A DNA stretch of 62,405 bases from assembly GCA_002498525.1 (NCBI GenBank), contig DAHR01000013.1, positions 131,809 to 194,213 of the forward strand, given 5' to 3'. The position numbers and the translations under genes were made by a program. Shown here piece after piece: positions 40,936 through 48,953 of this stretch (position 1 is its first letter; each line of letters opens with the position of its first letter). The notes below the pieces were generated by a model. That model was not told the origin of the DNA. It saw nothing but the letters and a program-made list of their open reading frames with translations, and ran no database searches. The stretch comes from Euryarchaeota archaeon UBA58 (GTDB lineage Archaea > Thermoplasmatota > Poseidoniia > Poseidoniales > Thalassarchaeaceae).

Positions 40936-43900
40936 ATGGCGTCACACATGAAATCAAATCGACCAACAACTACGTTGTTGTTGGTATGGCTGATGTTCGG
41001 TGCTACTTTGGTGCCGATGGTCAGCGTCGCTGCCGATTCTGCGTCTGCGACAGAACTCATCGTCAGCGGCGATTTGAGTGGTTTCGACCCCGAGACAGAG
41101 GGTCATGAGTACCTCTTTGGTGCCGAAGATGAGCCGGTTTTCTCTGCCTTCGGATACCTCAAGATGCAGTGGATCGATAACGGCTATCCGAATCTCGTGC
41201 TGCCGTTCTCGCAATCATTTCTCAATTCGCGCAGCTCTGTGAAGACCTGTGAAAGTGAATGGTCGGTCGACGATACCGATACCTTTGCGACTTCCAGCGG
41301 AATCGTCTCGGCGACCGTCGAGAAGATATCGTCCAACTCTGCCATCTTCGTCGAGGATGGCGTCGTCATCCCATCGACGACACTGAACGATCTCACATCG
41401 ACGTGGGAGTCGACGATCTACCCTACTGACACCTCCTATTTCGGCGATCCGCCCGATATCGACAACAACTGCCAGATCGAGATTCTGATTTTCGACATCG
41501 ACCTCGGTGGCGGCATCGGCGGCTACTTCGACCCCAATGTCGCCAGCAGCCGAGAGATTCTCTTCATCGACTCGGCTGACCTCACTTGGCGGAACACCAT
41601 TCTTTCCCACGAATTCGAGCACCTGCTCCACAACGCCCGCGACCCATACGAGTATCTCTGGATCGACGAGGGGGCTGCAGACATGGCCGCCTACCTGTGC
41701 TTCGGCGTCACCGACACACTATCGCAACACGCCAACGAATGGTCGCAGAACGCCAACATGAGTGTGCGCTGGTGGAATCAGCGCCTCGCCGACTACGGTG
41801 CCGGCTTCATGTTCCTGATGTATCTGGCCGACAAACTCGGTGGCGGCGCTGCAATCAGCGATCTGGTCTCCGACACCGCGACTGGTGGAGTCGCGGTCGA
41901 GAATCTGGCTCGCAACCCTCAGCCTGGCTCGACAGCCATCGGCACAACGATGACCGATATTTTCGCCAATTTCTCAGCCGCGGTGGCTCTCGACAGCGCT
42001 CAAGGGGCATTTGGATTCAGCAACATAGCCATGACTGCAGGTTGCGTCACCGGCTTCATCTGCAAGGTTCAGATGAGTGGTTACAAGGATGAATGGCAGA
42101 ACGACTGGTCTTCACCGGCTCAGCAACTTGAGGGCTGGGGAATGCGGGCTTACAAGTTCGCTGGCGGTACCGGCGCTCCTCTCAATCTGATGGTTCAACC
42201 GACCCAGTTCGGAGTCGCTGGGGTAGTCATGGCGAAGGATGCTGCGACCAGTACATGGTCGATGTCGCGCCTTCGCATCGACACAGGGACCGGCGCTGGC
42301 ACCGGCTTGGTGCACGGCTTCGGCAACGAGACCAACGAGGTCTGGCTGATTGCATGGTACGAATCTCAAGTCAACGATTGCGACTATAATTTCGCCAGCT
42401 GCGGCATCACGACCGGCTCTTACCCGACGACCTCGATAACCGTCCAAGCGGGAATCATCACCGACCCAGCCGATATAGAAATCATGTCGATCACCTCATT
42501 CGATCGCGATGCTGACAATCTCGATGACAGCATCGAAATCGACTTGGAAGTGACCTCAAATGCCTTCTTCGAAATCATTGAGGTTACCCTTGAAGCATTC
42601 GTCAACAACACGCTGCGCGACTCGATTACCTTCGATGTCCCCGCTGGCAACAGCATTCCAAGGGAGGACTCGGTCTGGTTCACACCGCCTGAGACTGGTG
42701 ACTGGACCTTCGGCGTGCGCATCCGTGACGTCACCGGAGCGGTCATCGACACCGCCTTCACCCTGCCGATCGAGTTGGGCAACATGGAACCGGTCGCATC
42801 AGGCTCGACCTCGACGGCAATAACCCAGACTTGGCTTCCAGTGAGCCTTTTCGGTGCGGGCTACGATGTCTGGGGCTTCGGCCTATCGAATAATTCGTAC
42901 TTCCATAATGACACTCCAATCGCATACATCTGGGATCTGGGCGACAATACCACTTCCGGCCTCAAGAATCCAGTTCACACCTATGACGAGGCCGGAGAAT
43001 ACACCATCACCCTGACGGTTCAGGATCAGGGCGGTTACTACTCTGAATCACAGTCTTGGATAGTAACTGTGGCCGATACGACCGAGCCGATCGTCGAGAT
43101 TCGTGTCGATGGCGTGACGATAACCGATGAGATTGTCCTGTTGACGAATCAACGCGTTCTGTTCTCCGCCCGCAGCACGGTCGACAACGTCCCGCATGAG
43201 CAACTCGATTTCACTTGGAATTGGGGTGACGGTGGTGACGAAGGTGGCATCGGATTGGTTGAGGCGAGCCATTCCTATGTCGATGGCAGTGCTGACGGCA
43301 TCGTCTACACACTCACGCTGACGGTCAATGACGGCACACATGTGGTCGAGCATCAGGTCTACGTCCGCATCCTCAACAGAGTTCCTCGCCAGCTCTTCGA
43401 TGAGGAGTTGCAGACCTTCACACTGACCCCTCTCGCCATGCCGGATATCTTCACCGACGACGATGGAATCATCGTCGAATACCGCTGGACTTTCGACGGC
43501 GGAGTGAATCTCTCTGGTCGCGGATTGACCCTCACTTCAGACTTCTCCGCGACCTCCTCTGTCGACCAAAATCCAATGGTTGGATGGAGAACTCCTGGCC
43601 TCAAGAACGTCACAATCGAAGCCACCGATGACGACGGGAATATGTCCAGCGTCACCCTGATTGTACGAGTCCTCAACCAGAGACCTGTCGCCGTCTTCGC
43701 GCGTCCTGCAGACGGCACGGTCGAGTCGGATTACATCTTCGAGAGCCTTTCCTTCGACCCCGACGGCGACACCTCTCTTCTCCAAACCATCTGGGACATC
43801 ACCGGCGTCGACGAACCGATCGAGAACGTCTCCAGCGTTCACCACACCTTCGCCGAGCCGGGCTTGTACACGGTCTCACTGACTGTCATCGACGAGAGAG

Positions 43901-45042
43901 GAGCCGAATCAGCCACCAAATCTTTCCAGATTCGTATTGCCAATCCACTTCCCGTACCAATGATAGAGTTCCGCCAACCGAGCGAGAACGGTACCGTCCT
44001 GGCCGATATTCCAGCCGACGATGCCAGCGTCATCTGGTGGGTTCCATTCGCTGCTGACGGGGGAGCCTTCATCGCTCCAGACCACTCGATATTACTCGAC
44101 GGCTCAGCGAGTTACGATGGCGACCCGCAATTCGTCGGCCGCACCTCGCCAGACCAGCAAGACGCTGACTGGAACGGAATAACACGCTGGATCTGGGACT
44201 TCGGCGACGCCACCCCTCAGGAGGAAGGGGCAATCGTCTGGCACTCGTGGGAGCGCCCGGGAACCTACGAGGTGACCTTGACCGTGGTAGATGGTTTCGA
44301 GGGCGGTGACACGAACACGACGACCATCCTCGTACACATCTCAAGAGCACCAGAGATTCTCACGAAAGACCCTATCGATTCTGATTATGTCACGCAGGGC
44401 GATCTCGTCCTGCTGAACCACAGCGCCACCGACATCGACCTCGAAGAGGGGCTGGAAGCTTGGCTCGACCTCGACGCATTCGACGACAGCGATGGCGATG
44501 GCGATCCGATGAACGACCGAGACAGAAGCCTGACTGGTGAGTTGAAGGTCGACTGGGACCTCAATGCTCTCATCGATTCGGATCAAGACGGCGATTATCG
44601 CAATGATTTCATCTGGGGCAACATGACTTGGTATCAGATCGGCGAGATACGCGTCGTCCTGCAGGTCTGCGACGGTGTCGGCGTCTGCACAACTGAGGAT
44701 TATGTCATCACCGTCCTTTCGGTCGAAGACAGCAAACCTCCTCTCGATTGGGCGGATCTTACCTGGCGCGACCTTGTTCCGAACAAGAGCAGCGCCGGAT
44801 TGTTGGCACTTGTCGGCCTCGTCCTTTTCCTCGGTTGGCTCGTCATGCGCCAGAAGGACGAGGAGGAACTCGACGCCGAAGACATGCTCGAGACCTACGA
44901 TGTTCAGGAAGTGGAGGTCGAGGGAGGCCTACCCGGAATGGACCAGCACACACCTCCACCACAACCGAAGTATCTGACAGTGGGCGAGCGAAGGAACAAG
45001 GAGTCAGGATACGTACGACCTATCAGGACTCGGAGGCGCTGA
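40936..45042 (+). CDS. Secreted HExxH metalloprotease with five PKD domains and membrane anchor
   Basis: The ~1368-aa product begins with a signal peptide (about 10-30). A metalloprotease domain follows with H225-E-F-E-H229 and WIDEGAADMAAY downstream, the third-ligand Glu arrangement of M6/M30-like peptidases. Then come beta regions and five PKD domains (WDLGDN; WNWGDG; WTFDGG; WDITGV; WDFGDA), a membrane helix (about 1295-1312) and a short basic tail ending RTRRR. PKD domains aid substrate or matrix binding. ATG 40936 is chosen so that the signal peptide is N-terminal; the frame is open to 40897. It overlaps no gene and is followed after 2 bases by another exported protein. Confidence 0.85.
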   Translation: MASHMKSNRPTTTLLLVWLMFGATLVPMVSVAADSASATELIVSGDLSGFDPETEGHEYLFGAEDEPVFSAFGYLKMQWIDNGYPNLVLPFSQSFLNSRSSVKTCESEWSVDDTDTFATSSGIVSATVEKISSNSAIFVEDGVVIPSTTLNDLTSTWESTIYPTDTSYFGDPPDIDNNCQIEILIFDIDLGGGIGGYFDPNVASSREILFIDSADLTWRNTILSHEFEHLLHNARDPYEYLWIDEGAADMAAYLCFGVTDTLSQHANEWSQNANMSVRWWNQRLADYGAGFMFLMYLADKLGGGAAISDLVSDTATGGVAVENLARNPQPGSTAIGTTMTDIFANFSAAVALDSAQGAFGFSNIAMTAGCVTGFICKVQMSGYKDEWQNDWSSPAQQLEGWGMRAYKFAGGTGAPLNLMVQPTQFGVAGVVMAKDAATSTWSMSRLRIDTGTGAGTGLVHGFGNETNEVWLIAWYESQVNDCDYNFASCGITTGSYPTTSITVQAGIITDPADIEIMSITSFDRDADNLDDSIEIDLEVTSNAFFEIIEVTLEAFVNNTLRDSITFDVPAGNSIPREDSVWFTPPETGDWTFGVRIRDVTGAVIDTAFTLPIELGNMEPVASGSTSTAITQTWLPVSLFGAGYDVWGFGLSNNSYFHNDTPIAYIWDLGDNTTSGLKNPVHTYDEAGEYTITLTVQDQGGYYSESQSWIVTVADTTEPIVEIRVDGVTITDEIVLLTNQRVLFSARSTVDNVPHEQLDFTWNWGDGGDEGGIGLVEASHSYVDGSADGIVYTLTLTVNDGTHVVEHQVYVRILNRVPRQLFDEELQTFTLTPLAMPDIFTDDDGIIVEYRWTFDGGVNLSGRGLTLTSDFSATSSVDQNPMVGWRTPGLKNVTIEATDDDGNMSSVTLIVRVLNQRPVAVFARPADGTVESDYIFESLSFDPDGDTSLLQTIWDITGVDEPIENVSSVHHTFAEPGLYTVSLTVIDERGAESATKSFQIRIANPLPVPMIEFRQPSENGTVLADIPADDASVIWWVPFAADGGAFIAPDHSILLDGSASYDGDPQFVGRTSPDQQDADWNGITRWIWDFGDATPQEEGAIVWHSWERPGTYEVTLTVVDGFEGGDTNTTTILVHISRAPEILTKDPIDSDYVTQGDLVLLNHSATDIDLEEGLEAWLDLDAFDDSDGDGDPMNDRDRSLTGELKVDWDLNALIDSDQDGDYRNDFIWGNMTWYQIGEIRVVLQVCDGVGVCTTEDYVITVLSVEDSKPPLDWADLTWRDLVPNKSSAGLLALVGLVLFLGWLVMRQKDEEELDAEDMLETYDVQEVEVEGGLPGMDQHTPPPQPKYLTVGERRNKESGYVRPIRTRRR

Positions 45043-45044
45043 GG

Positions 45045-45965
45045 TTGAGATTAGCTGGACGCAGGCTCGCAGCAACCGGTTTCAGCGTCGGATTACTAGC
45101 TCCTCTCGTCGCCATTCTCTTCGTCGCTGCCACACCTGCGATCGCCGCTTCGAGTGACTGCAACATCGCTCCCGATGTTGGAATCGAATGGGGCTCTCAG
45201 GCGGAACTAAGAAATCTCGATGACGGTAATGTGGTGGAATGGTTACTGCCGGGCGATCCGAATGTCGATCTGGCTCCGCTGGTCAGTGATTTCTACGCCG
45301 AAGTGACGATTGATCCGATCGATGGAGCAGCCCTTCGGATGGAATTAGTTCCGGGATATTCGTACACCTTCTGCACTGAATTCCATGAGGATCCCCAAGA
45401 CCCGCCGAATGTCGCCCCGATTGGCGATGTCTACCTCCTCTCCGAGACCAATTGGGGATATTACACCAACGAATACATCCAACACAAGAACGGCTGGGGA
45501 GATGTTGAAGAGGCTCTGAAATGGGTTCCAGTCGAATGGCGAGACATGATTGTCTTCCTGCCATTCAGGGATGTCCATGCCTACGAGAAGGTGCAGTCAA
45601 ACTCATTCTCGACAGCTCTGGACTCGGATAGCAAAGGCTGGATCTCATGGTTCGGAGAAGCGCAGGACCCGAGTTATTACCTCGTTCTCGACAATTGGAA
45701 CAACAGCAGACCCAGTGATGCGAATTCCGTAGACGGAGGAATGATCGTGCAAGTCTGGGTCGAGGTCGAAGAGAGGTTGACACTACCGAAATTCACCGCT
45801 TACCTGATTGTCGGAATTCTGCCGATCTCCTGCATCGTCGTTCCTCTCATTCTTCACTCCAGATACCACGCTGCGGGGAAGGGCAGTGCCGATGATAAGA
45901 CGCAACTGGTACCACTGTTAGAATCCGAGCCGGGTTACGATTCCCGTGATGAATTGGATGACTGA
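45045..45965 (+). CDS. Exported, membrane-anchored protein of unknown function
   Basis: The ~306-aa product has a signal peptide (about 10-35), an external domain rich in Asp and Trp, and a C-terminal membrane helix (KFTAYLIVGILPISCIVVPL). The start is probably TTG 45045, two bases after the protease stop, with GAGG just before it; the frame is open upstream inside the protease gene. I do not recognise a domain. Tight coupling suggests it works with the metalloprotease. Confidence 0.7.
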   Translation: MRLAGRRLAATGFSVGLLAPLVAILFVAATPAIAASSDCNIAPDVGIEWGSQAELRNLDDGNVVEWLLPGDPNVDLAPLVSDFYAEVTIDPIDGAALRMELVPGYSYTFCTEFHEDPQDPPNVAPIGDVYLLSETNWGYYTNEYIQHKNGWGDVEEALKWVPVEWRDMIVFLPFRDVHAYEKVQSNSFSTALDSDSKGWISWFGEAQDPSYYLVLDNWNNSRPSDANSVDGGMIVQVWVEVEERLTLPKFTAYLIVGILPISCIVVPLILHSRYHAAGKGSADDKTQLVPLLESEPGYDSRDELDD

Positions 45966-45974
45966 TGCGGCGGA

Positions 45975-46784
45975 TCACTCGTATTGCAGCATATCCCAAG
46001 CGATGAGCAGGTCTGAGGCGTTGATTTGACCTTGACCTGCGAGATGTGCACCGGTTTCCATCGTCGAATAGACGAGGTGCTGGCCGAGGAGAGGGGCGTG
46101 GATCCTAGTCCAGTCACCCCCAATCCCGAGGCCCATGATTGCTGTTTTCAGGCCTGAATCCTTCATATTCCATGCAGCCTCAAAAAGCTTCAATCCTGAG
46201 TTTCGTCCCGATGTGTTGTAACAGATCTTGATGATATCACCCCGACCCTCGAGTTCCTCGATGTCCTCGACGACCTCCACAGCGCTCGCCGGTTCGGAGT
46301 CGGTGTGAAGGGAAGCGATGACCTTGGTCTTACCTTGAGCGATAGTGAGAAGTTCATCTCGCGTCTGCTTGTCGATGTCCGTCTCCAGATCGACCCAACT
46401 GACTCCCGTCTTGATTGCGGTTCGAAGGACATCGATTCTCTCTTCTTCAGTCCCCGGGAAGTATCCACCTTGACGAATTGGTCGACAGGTAATCACCACA
46501 GGTAGGTCGATGCCACCTTGCAGCGCCGCCAGAGTCTCCTTCAAATCGACAGAATCCATCGCCTGCGGAATGTAATCAGGCGGGATGTAGACCGGCCTTC
46601 TTCGACGTCGGTCGGCTTTCGGTTCCTCTCTCTCGACGGGAGCTGGCAACTCTTCGATGACCCAGAGTTTGTCGAGGCGAATCTCACAGATATCCGCACC
46701 GACCGCAGTCGCTCGAGCAGCATCGCTGAGCATCTCGTCGACCGAGCATCCTCTCAGCGTGACGCAGATGGTCGGTCGAGACAT
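45975..46784 (-). CDS. aroD: Type I 3-dehydroquinate dehydratase
   Basis: The ~269-aa product has the type I signatures EIRLD, PVVITCRPIRQGG, the VIASLHT strand with the catalytic His and DIIKICYN containing the Schiff-base Lys. The C-terminal GQGQINASDLL closes the barrel. It dehydrates 3-dehydroquinate in the shikimate pathway. ATG 46784 (MSRPTICVTLRG) is preferred over the longer frame. An extra Arg/Pro-rich insert (about 53-80) lies between the second and third barrel elements and is absent from typical enzymes. It is divergent from gyrB. Confidence 0.92.
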   Translation of the reverse strand: MSRPTICVTLRGCSVDEMLSDAARATAVGADICEIRLDKLWVIEELPAPVEREEPKADRRRRRPVYIPPDYIPQAMDSVDLKETLAALQGGIDLPVVITCRPIRQGGYFPGTEEERIDVLRTAIKTGVSWVDLETDIDKQTRDELLTIAQGKTKVIASLHTDSEPASAVEVVEDIEELEGRGDIIKICYNTSGRNSGLKLFEAAWNMKDSGLKTAIMGLGIGGDWTRIHAPLLGQHLVYSTMETGAHLAGQGQINASDLLIAWDMLQYE

Positions 46785-46831
46785 TCGATCGCGGCACCGA
46801 CGGATTCTGTTTAACCGTGTCGTGCTGCCCA

Positions 46832-46850
46832 ACCCCTCCTTTGGAGGGGT
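46832..46850. promoter_or_regulatory. Perfect 8-bp hairpin in the aroD-gyrB intergenic region
   Basis: ACCCCTCC-TTT-GGAGGGGT, 48 bases upstream of the aroD start and 128 upstream of gyrB. Together with the hairpin at 46945 it gives this 193-base region two perfect palindromes. A weaker partial one lies around 46891-46905. Confidence 0.55.
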
Positions 46851-46927
46851 GATAACGTACCGATTCAATCACTTTCAGCCCATCTCAAAGCCCCCTTCAG
46901 GAGGATTGATTAACCCCCACAGGCTAC

Positions 46928-46933
46928 AATATA
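46928..46933 (+). promoter_or_regulatory. Possible TATA box for gyrB
   Basis: AATATA within CTACAATATACG, 45-50 bases upstream of ATG 46978; a start near 46955 would fall in the adjoining hairpin. Spacing only. Confidence 0.4.
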
Positions 46934-46944
46934 CGTGGACAGCC

Positions 46945-46969
46945 TGAGGGTTCCTTTAGGGAACCCTCA
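46945..46969 (+). promoter_or_regulatory. Perfect 10-bp hairpin in the gyrB leader
   Basis: TGAGGGTTCC-TTTAG-GGAACCCTCA ends eight bases before ATG 46978. It lies where the transcript should begin, so it could be an operator or a leader structure that adjusts gyrase levels. The stem is perfect and strong. Confidence 0.6.
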
Positions 46970-46977
46970 GAAAACGG

Positions 46978-48942
46978 ATGGTGAAATCGATGGGTGAAGA
47001 GTATGGAGTTTCCAGCATCCAGGTCCTCGAAGGCCTCGAAGCAGTGCGAAAGCGACCGGGGATGTACCTTGGAGACCCGCATGATGGTTCGGCTCTCCAC
47101 CACTGCATCTGGGAGGTCATCGACAATGCGGTCGACGAGCACCTCGCTGGTCACAATCCGACGATTGAAGTCGACCTGAATGCCGATGGCTCGGTCAGCG
47201 TCACCGATCACGGCCGAGGCATTCCAGTCGGAATCCACGAAGAGGAAGGTGTCAGTGCTGCTCAAGTCATAATGACCAAGCTTCACGCTGGTGGAAAATT
47301 CGATAATAAGGCATACAAGGTTGCCGGCGGCCTTCACGGAGTCGGCGTCAGCGCGGTGAACGCCGTCTCCGAGTGGCTGGAATTGGTTATTCATCGGAAA
47401 GGAAGAATCTGGCATCAGAAATACAGACTCGGAGTCCCCGACGCGGATTTGAAGGCCGTCGGGAAGACCGATTCGACGAGCACGAAAGTCACGTTCAAAC
47501 CAGATTTCAGCATCTTCAGCGATGTCGTCGAGTACGATTTCGAGATGATCAACACCAGAATGCGCCGCACCGCCTTCCTCAACGCTGGTCTACAGATCAT
47601 TCTGCGCGACCTTCGCGGTGAAGATCCGATTGAAATCGACCACACCTACGAAGGGGGTTTGAAGGAATATGTCACCGAGATGAACCAGAAGAAGAACAAG
47701 ATTCACGACGAAGTCGTCCATATTCTCGGTTCGAAAGATGGCAACAAGGGCGAGGTTCATGTCGAAGTAGCCTTGCAGTGGACCGATTCCTATTCTGAGA
47801 ACATTCACTGTTTCACCAACATCATCCACAACACCGATGGTGGAACTCACCTCTCAGGGCTCCGAAGTGCACTCACTCGAACCGTCAATTCCTACGCTCA
47901 ATCTCGAAATCTGTTGAAGAATCTTAGCAGCCTGTCGGGCGACGATGTCAGAGAAGGCCTCTCGGCGGTCGTCTCGATCAAGCACCCTGATCCTTCGTTC
48001 AACGCACAGACCAAGGCCAAACTGGTCACCAGCGAAGTGGCGGGAATCGTCGAACATGTCGTCAATGACAAACTTGGCGAATACTTCGAGGAGAATCCAT
48101 CCATCGCTCGGATGATTGTCGACAAGGCTGTTCTCGCGAGCAAGGCCCGCGAGGCAGCGCGAAAAGCCCGTGACCTGACTCGACGCAAGGGCGTCCTCGA
48201 AGGCGGAGGACTACCAGGGCAGCTCGCCGACTGCCAGTCGCGCGACCCGAACGAGTGCGAGCTCTACATCGTCGAGGGCGAGAGTGCTGGCGGATCTGCG
48301 AAAACCGCAAGAGATCGTCGCACACAAGCCGTTCTGCCGCTGCGCGGCAAGATACTCAATGTCGAACGCCAGCGACGCAATATCGTCAAGGTGTTCACCA
48401 ATGAGCAGATTCAGCGTATGATTCGCGCCTTCGGTGCGGGAGTCGGCAACGAAGAAGAGGACGAGGGGGCATTCAACCCAGAGAAGTTGCGTTATGGGAA
48501 AATCATCATCATGACTGACGCGGATATCGATGGCGCGCACATCAGGACACTGATCCTCACTTTCTTCTGGCGATTCATGCGGCGCGCTATCGAAAACGGC
48601 AATGTGTACATCGCTGCACCTCCGCTCTTCTCCATCAGCCGAGGCAAGCATGTGGAGTGGGTGCACAGCGAGGATGAGCGAGTGGAAACGATGGCGAGAA
48701 TGCAGAAGGAAGCGCCCTCGGCGAAAATCAATGTTCAGCGCTACAAAGGTCTAGGCGAGATGAATCCAGAACAACTCTGGGAGACGACGATGGACCCGGA
48801 GGTTCGACGCATGATGAGAGTCGAGATCAAAGACGCCGAAGCAGCCGATGAACTCTTCACGATTCTGATGGGCGAGGATGTTCCTGACCGACGGGCGTTC
48901 ATCGAGAAATACGCGTCAGAAGTGACGTCGCTGGACATCTGA
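46978..48942 (+). CDS. gyrB: DNA gyrase subunit B
   Basis: The 654-aa protein has the GHKL ATPase (EVIDNAVDEHLAG, HGRGIPV, GGLHGVGVSAVNA) and the TOPRIM part with IVEGESAGGSAK and MTDADIDGAHIRTL. Length matches archaeal/bacterial GyrB without the large insert of proteobacteria. Starts at ATG 46978 and 46990 are both possible (MGEEYGVSSIQ is close to other N-termini). It is in one unit with gyrA. Gyrase in euryarchaea is generally regarded as acquired from bacteria. Confidence 0.96.
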   Translation: MVKSMGEEYGVSSIQVLEGLEAVRKRPGMYLGDPHDGSALHHCIWEVIDNAVDEHLAGHNPTIEVDLNADGSVSVTDHGRGIPVGIHEEEGVSAAQVIMTKLHAGGKFDNKAYKVAGGLHGVGVSAVNAVSEWLELVIHRKGRIWHQKYRLGVPDADLKAVGKTDSTSTKVTFKPDFSIFSDVVEYDFEMINTRMRRTAFLNAGLQIILRDLRGEDPIEIDHTYEGGLKEYVTEMNQKKNKIHDEVVHILGSKDGNKGEVHVEVALQWTDSYSENIHCFTNIIHNTDGGTHLSGLRSALTRTVNSYAQSRNLLKNLSSLSGDDVREGLSAVVSIKHPDPSFNAQTKAKLVTSEVAGIVEHVVNDKLGEYFEENPSIARMIVDKAVLASKAREAARKARDLTRRKGVLEGGGLPGQLADCQSRDPNECELYIVEGESAGGSAKTARDRRTQAVLPLRGKILNVERQRRNIVKVFTNEQIQRMIRAFGAGVGNEEEDEGAFNPEKLRYGKIIIMTDADIDGAHIRTLILTFFWRFMRRAIENGNVYIAAPPLFSISRGKHVEWVHSEDERVETMARMQKEAPSAKINVQRYKGLGEMNPEQLWETTMDPEVRRMMRVEIKDAEAADELFTILMGEDVPDRRAFIEKYASEVTSLDI

Positions 48943-48953
48943 GGTGATTGAGA

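Noticed and set aside
40936..45042. Possible assignment as a peptidase M4 or thermolysin-like enzyme
   Set aside because: The HEFEH motif is followed by WIDEGAADM rather than the M4 pattern, and the PKD-rich layout fits M6/M30-like proteins better.
44748..45044. N-terminal extension of the protein at 45045
   Set aside because: The extended frame lies inside the protease gene and lacks a signal peptide at its start; TTG 45045 gives a normal signal peptide.
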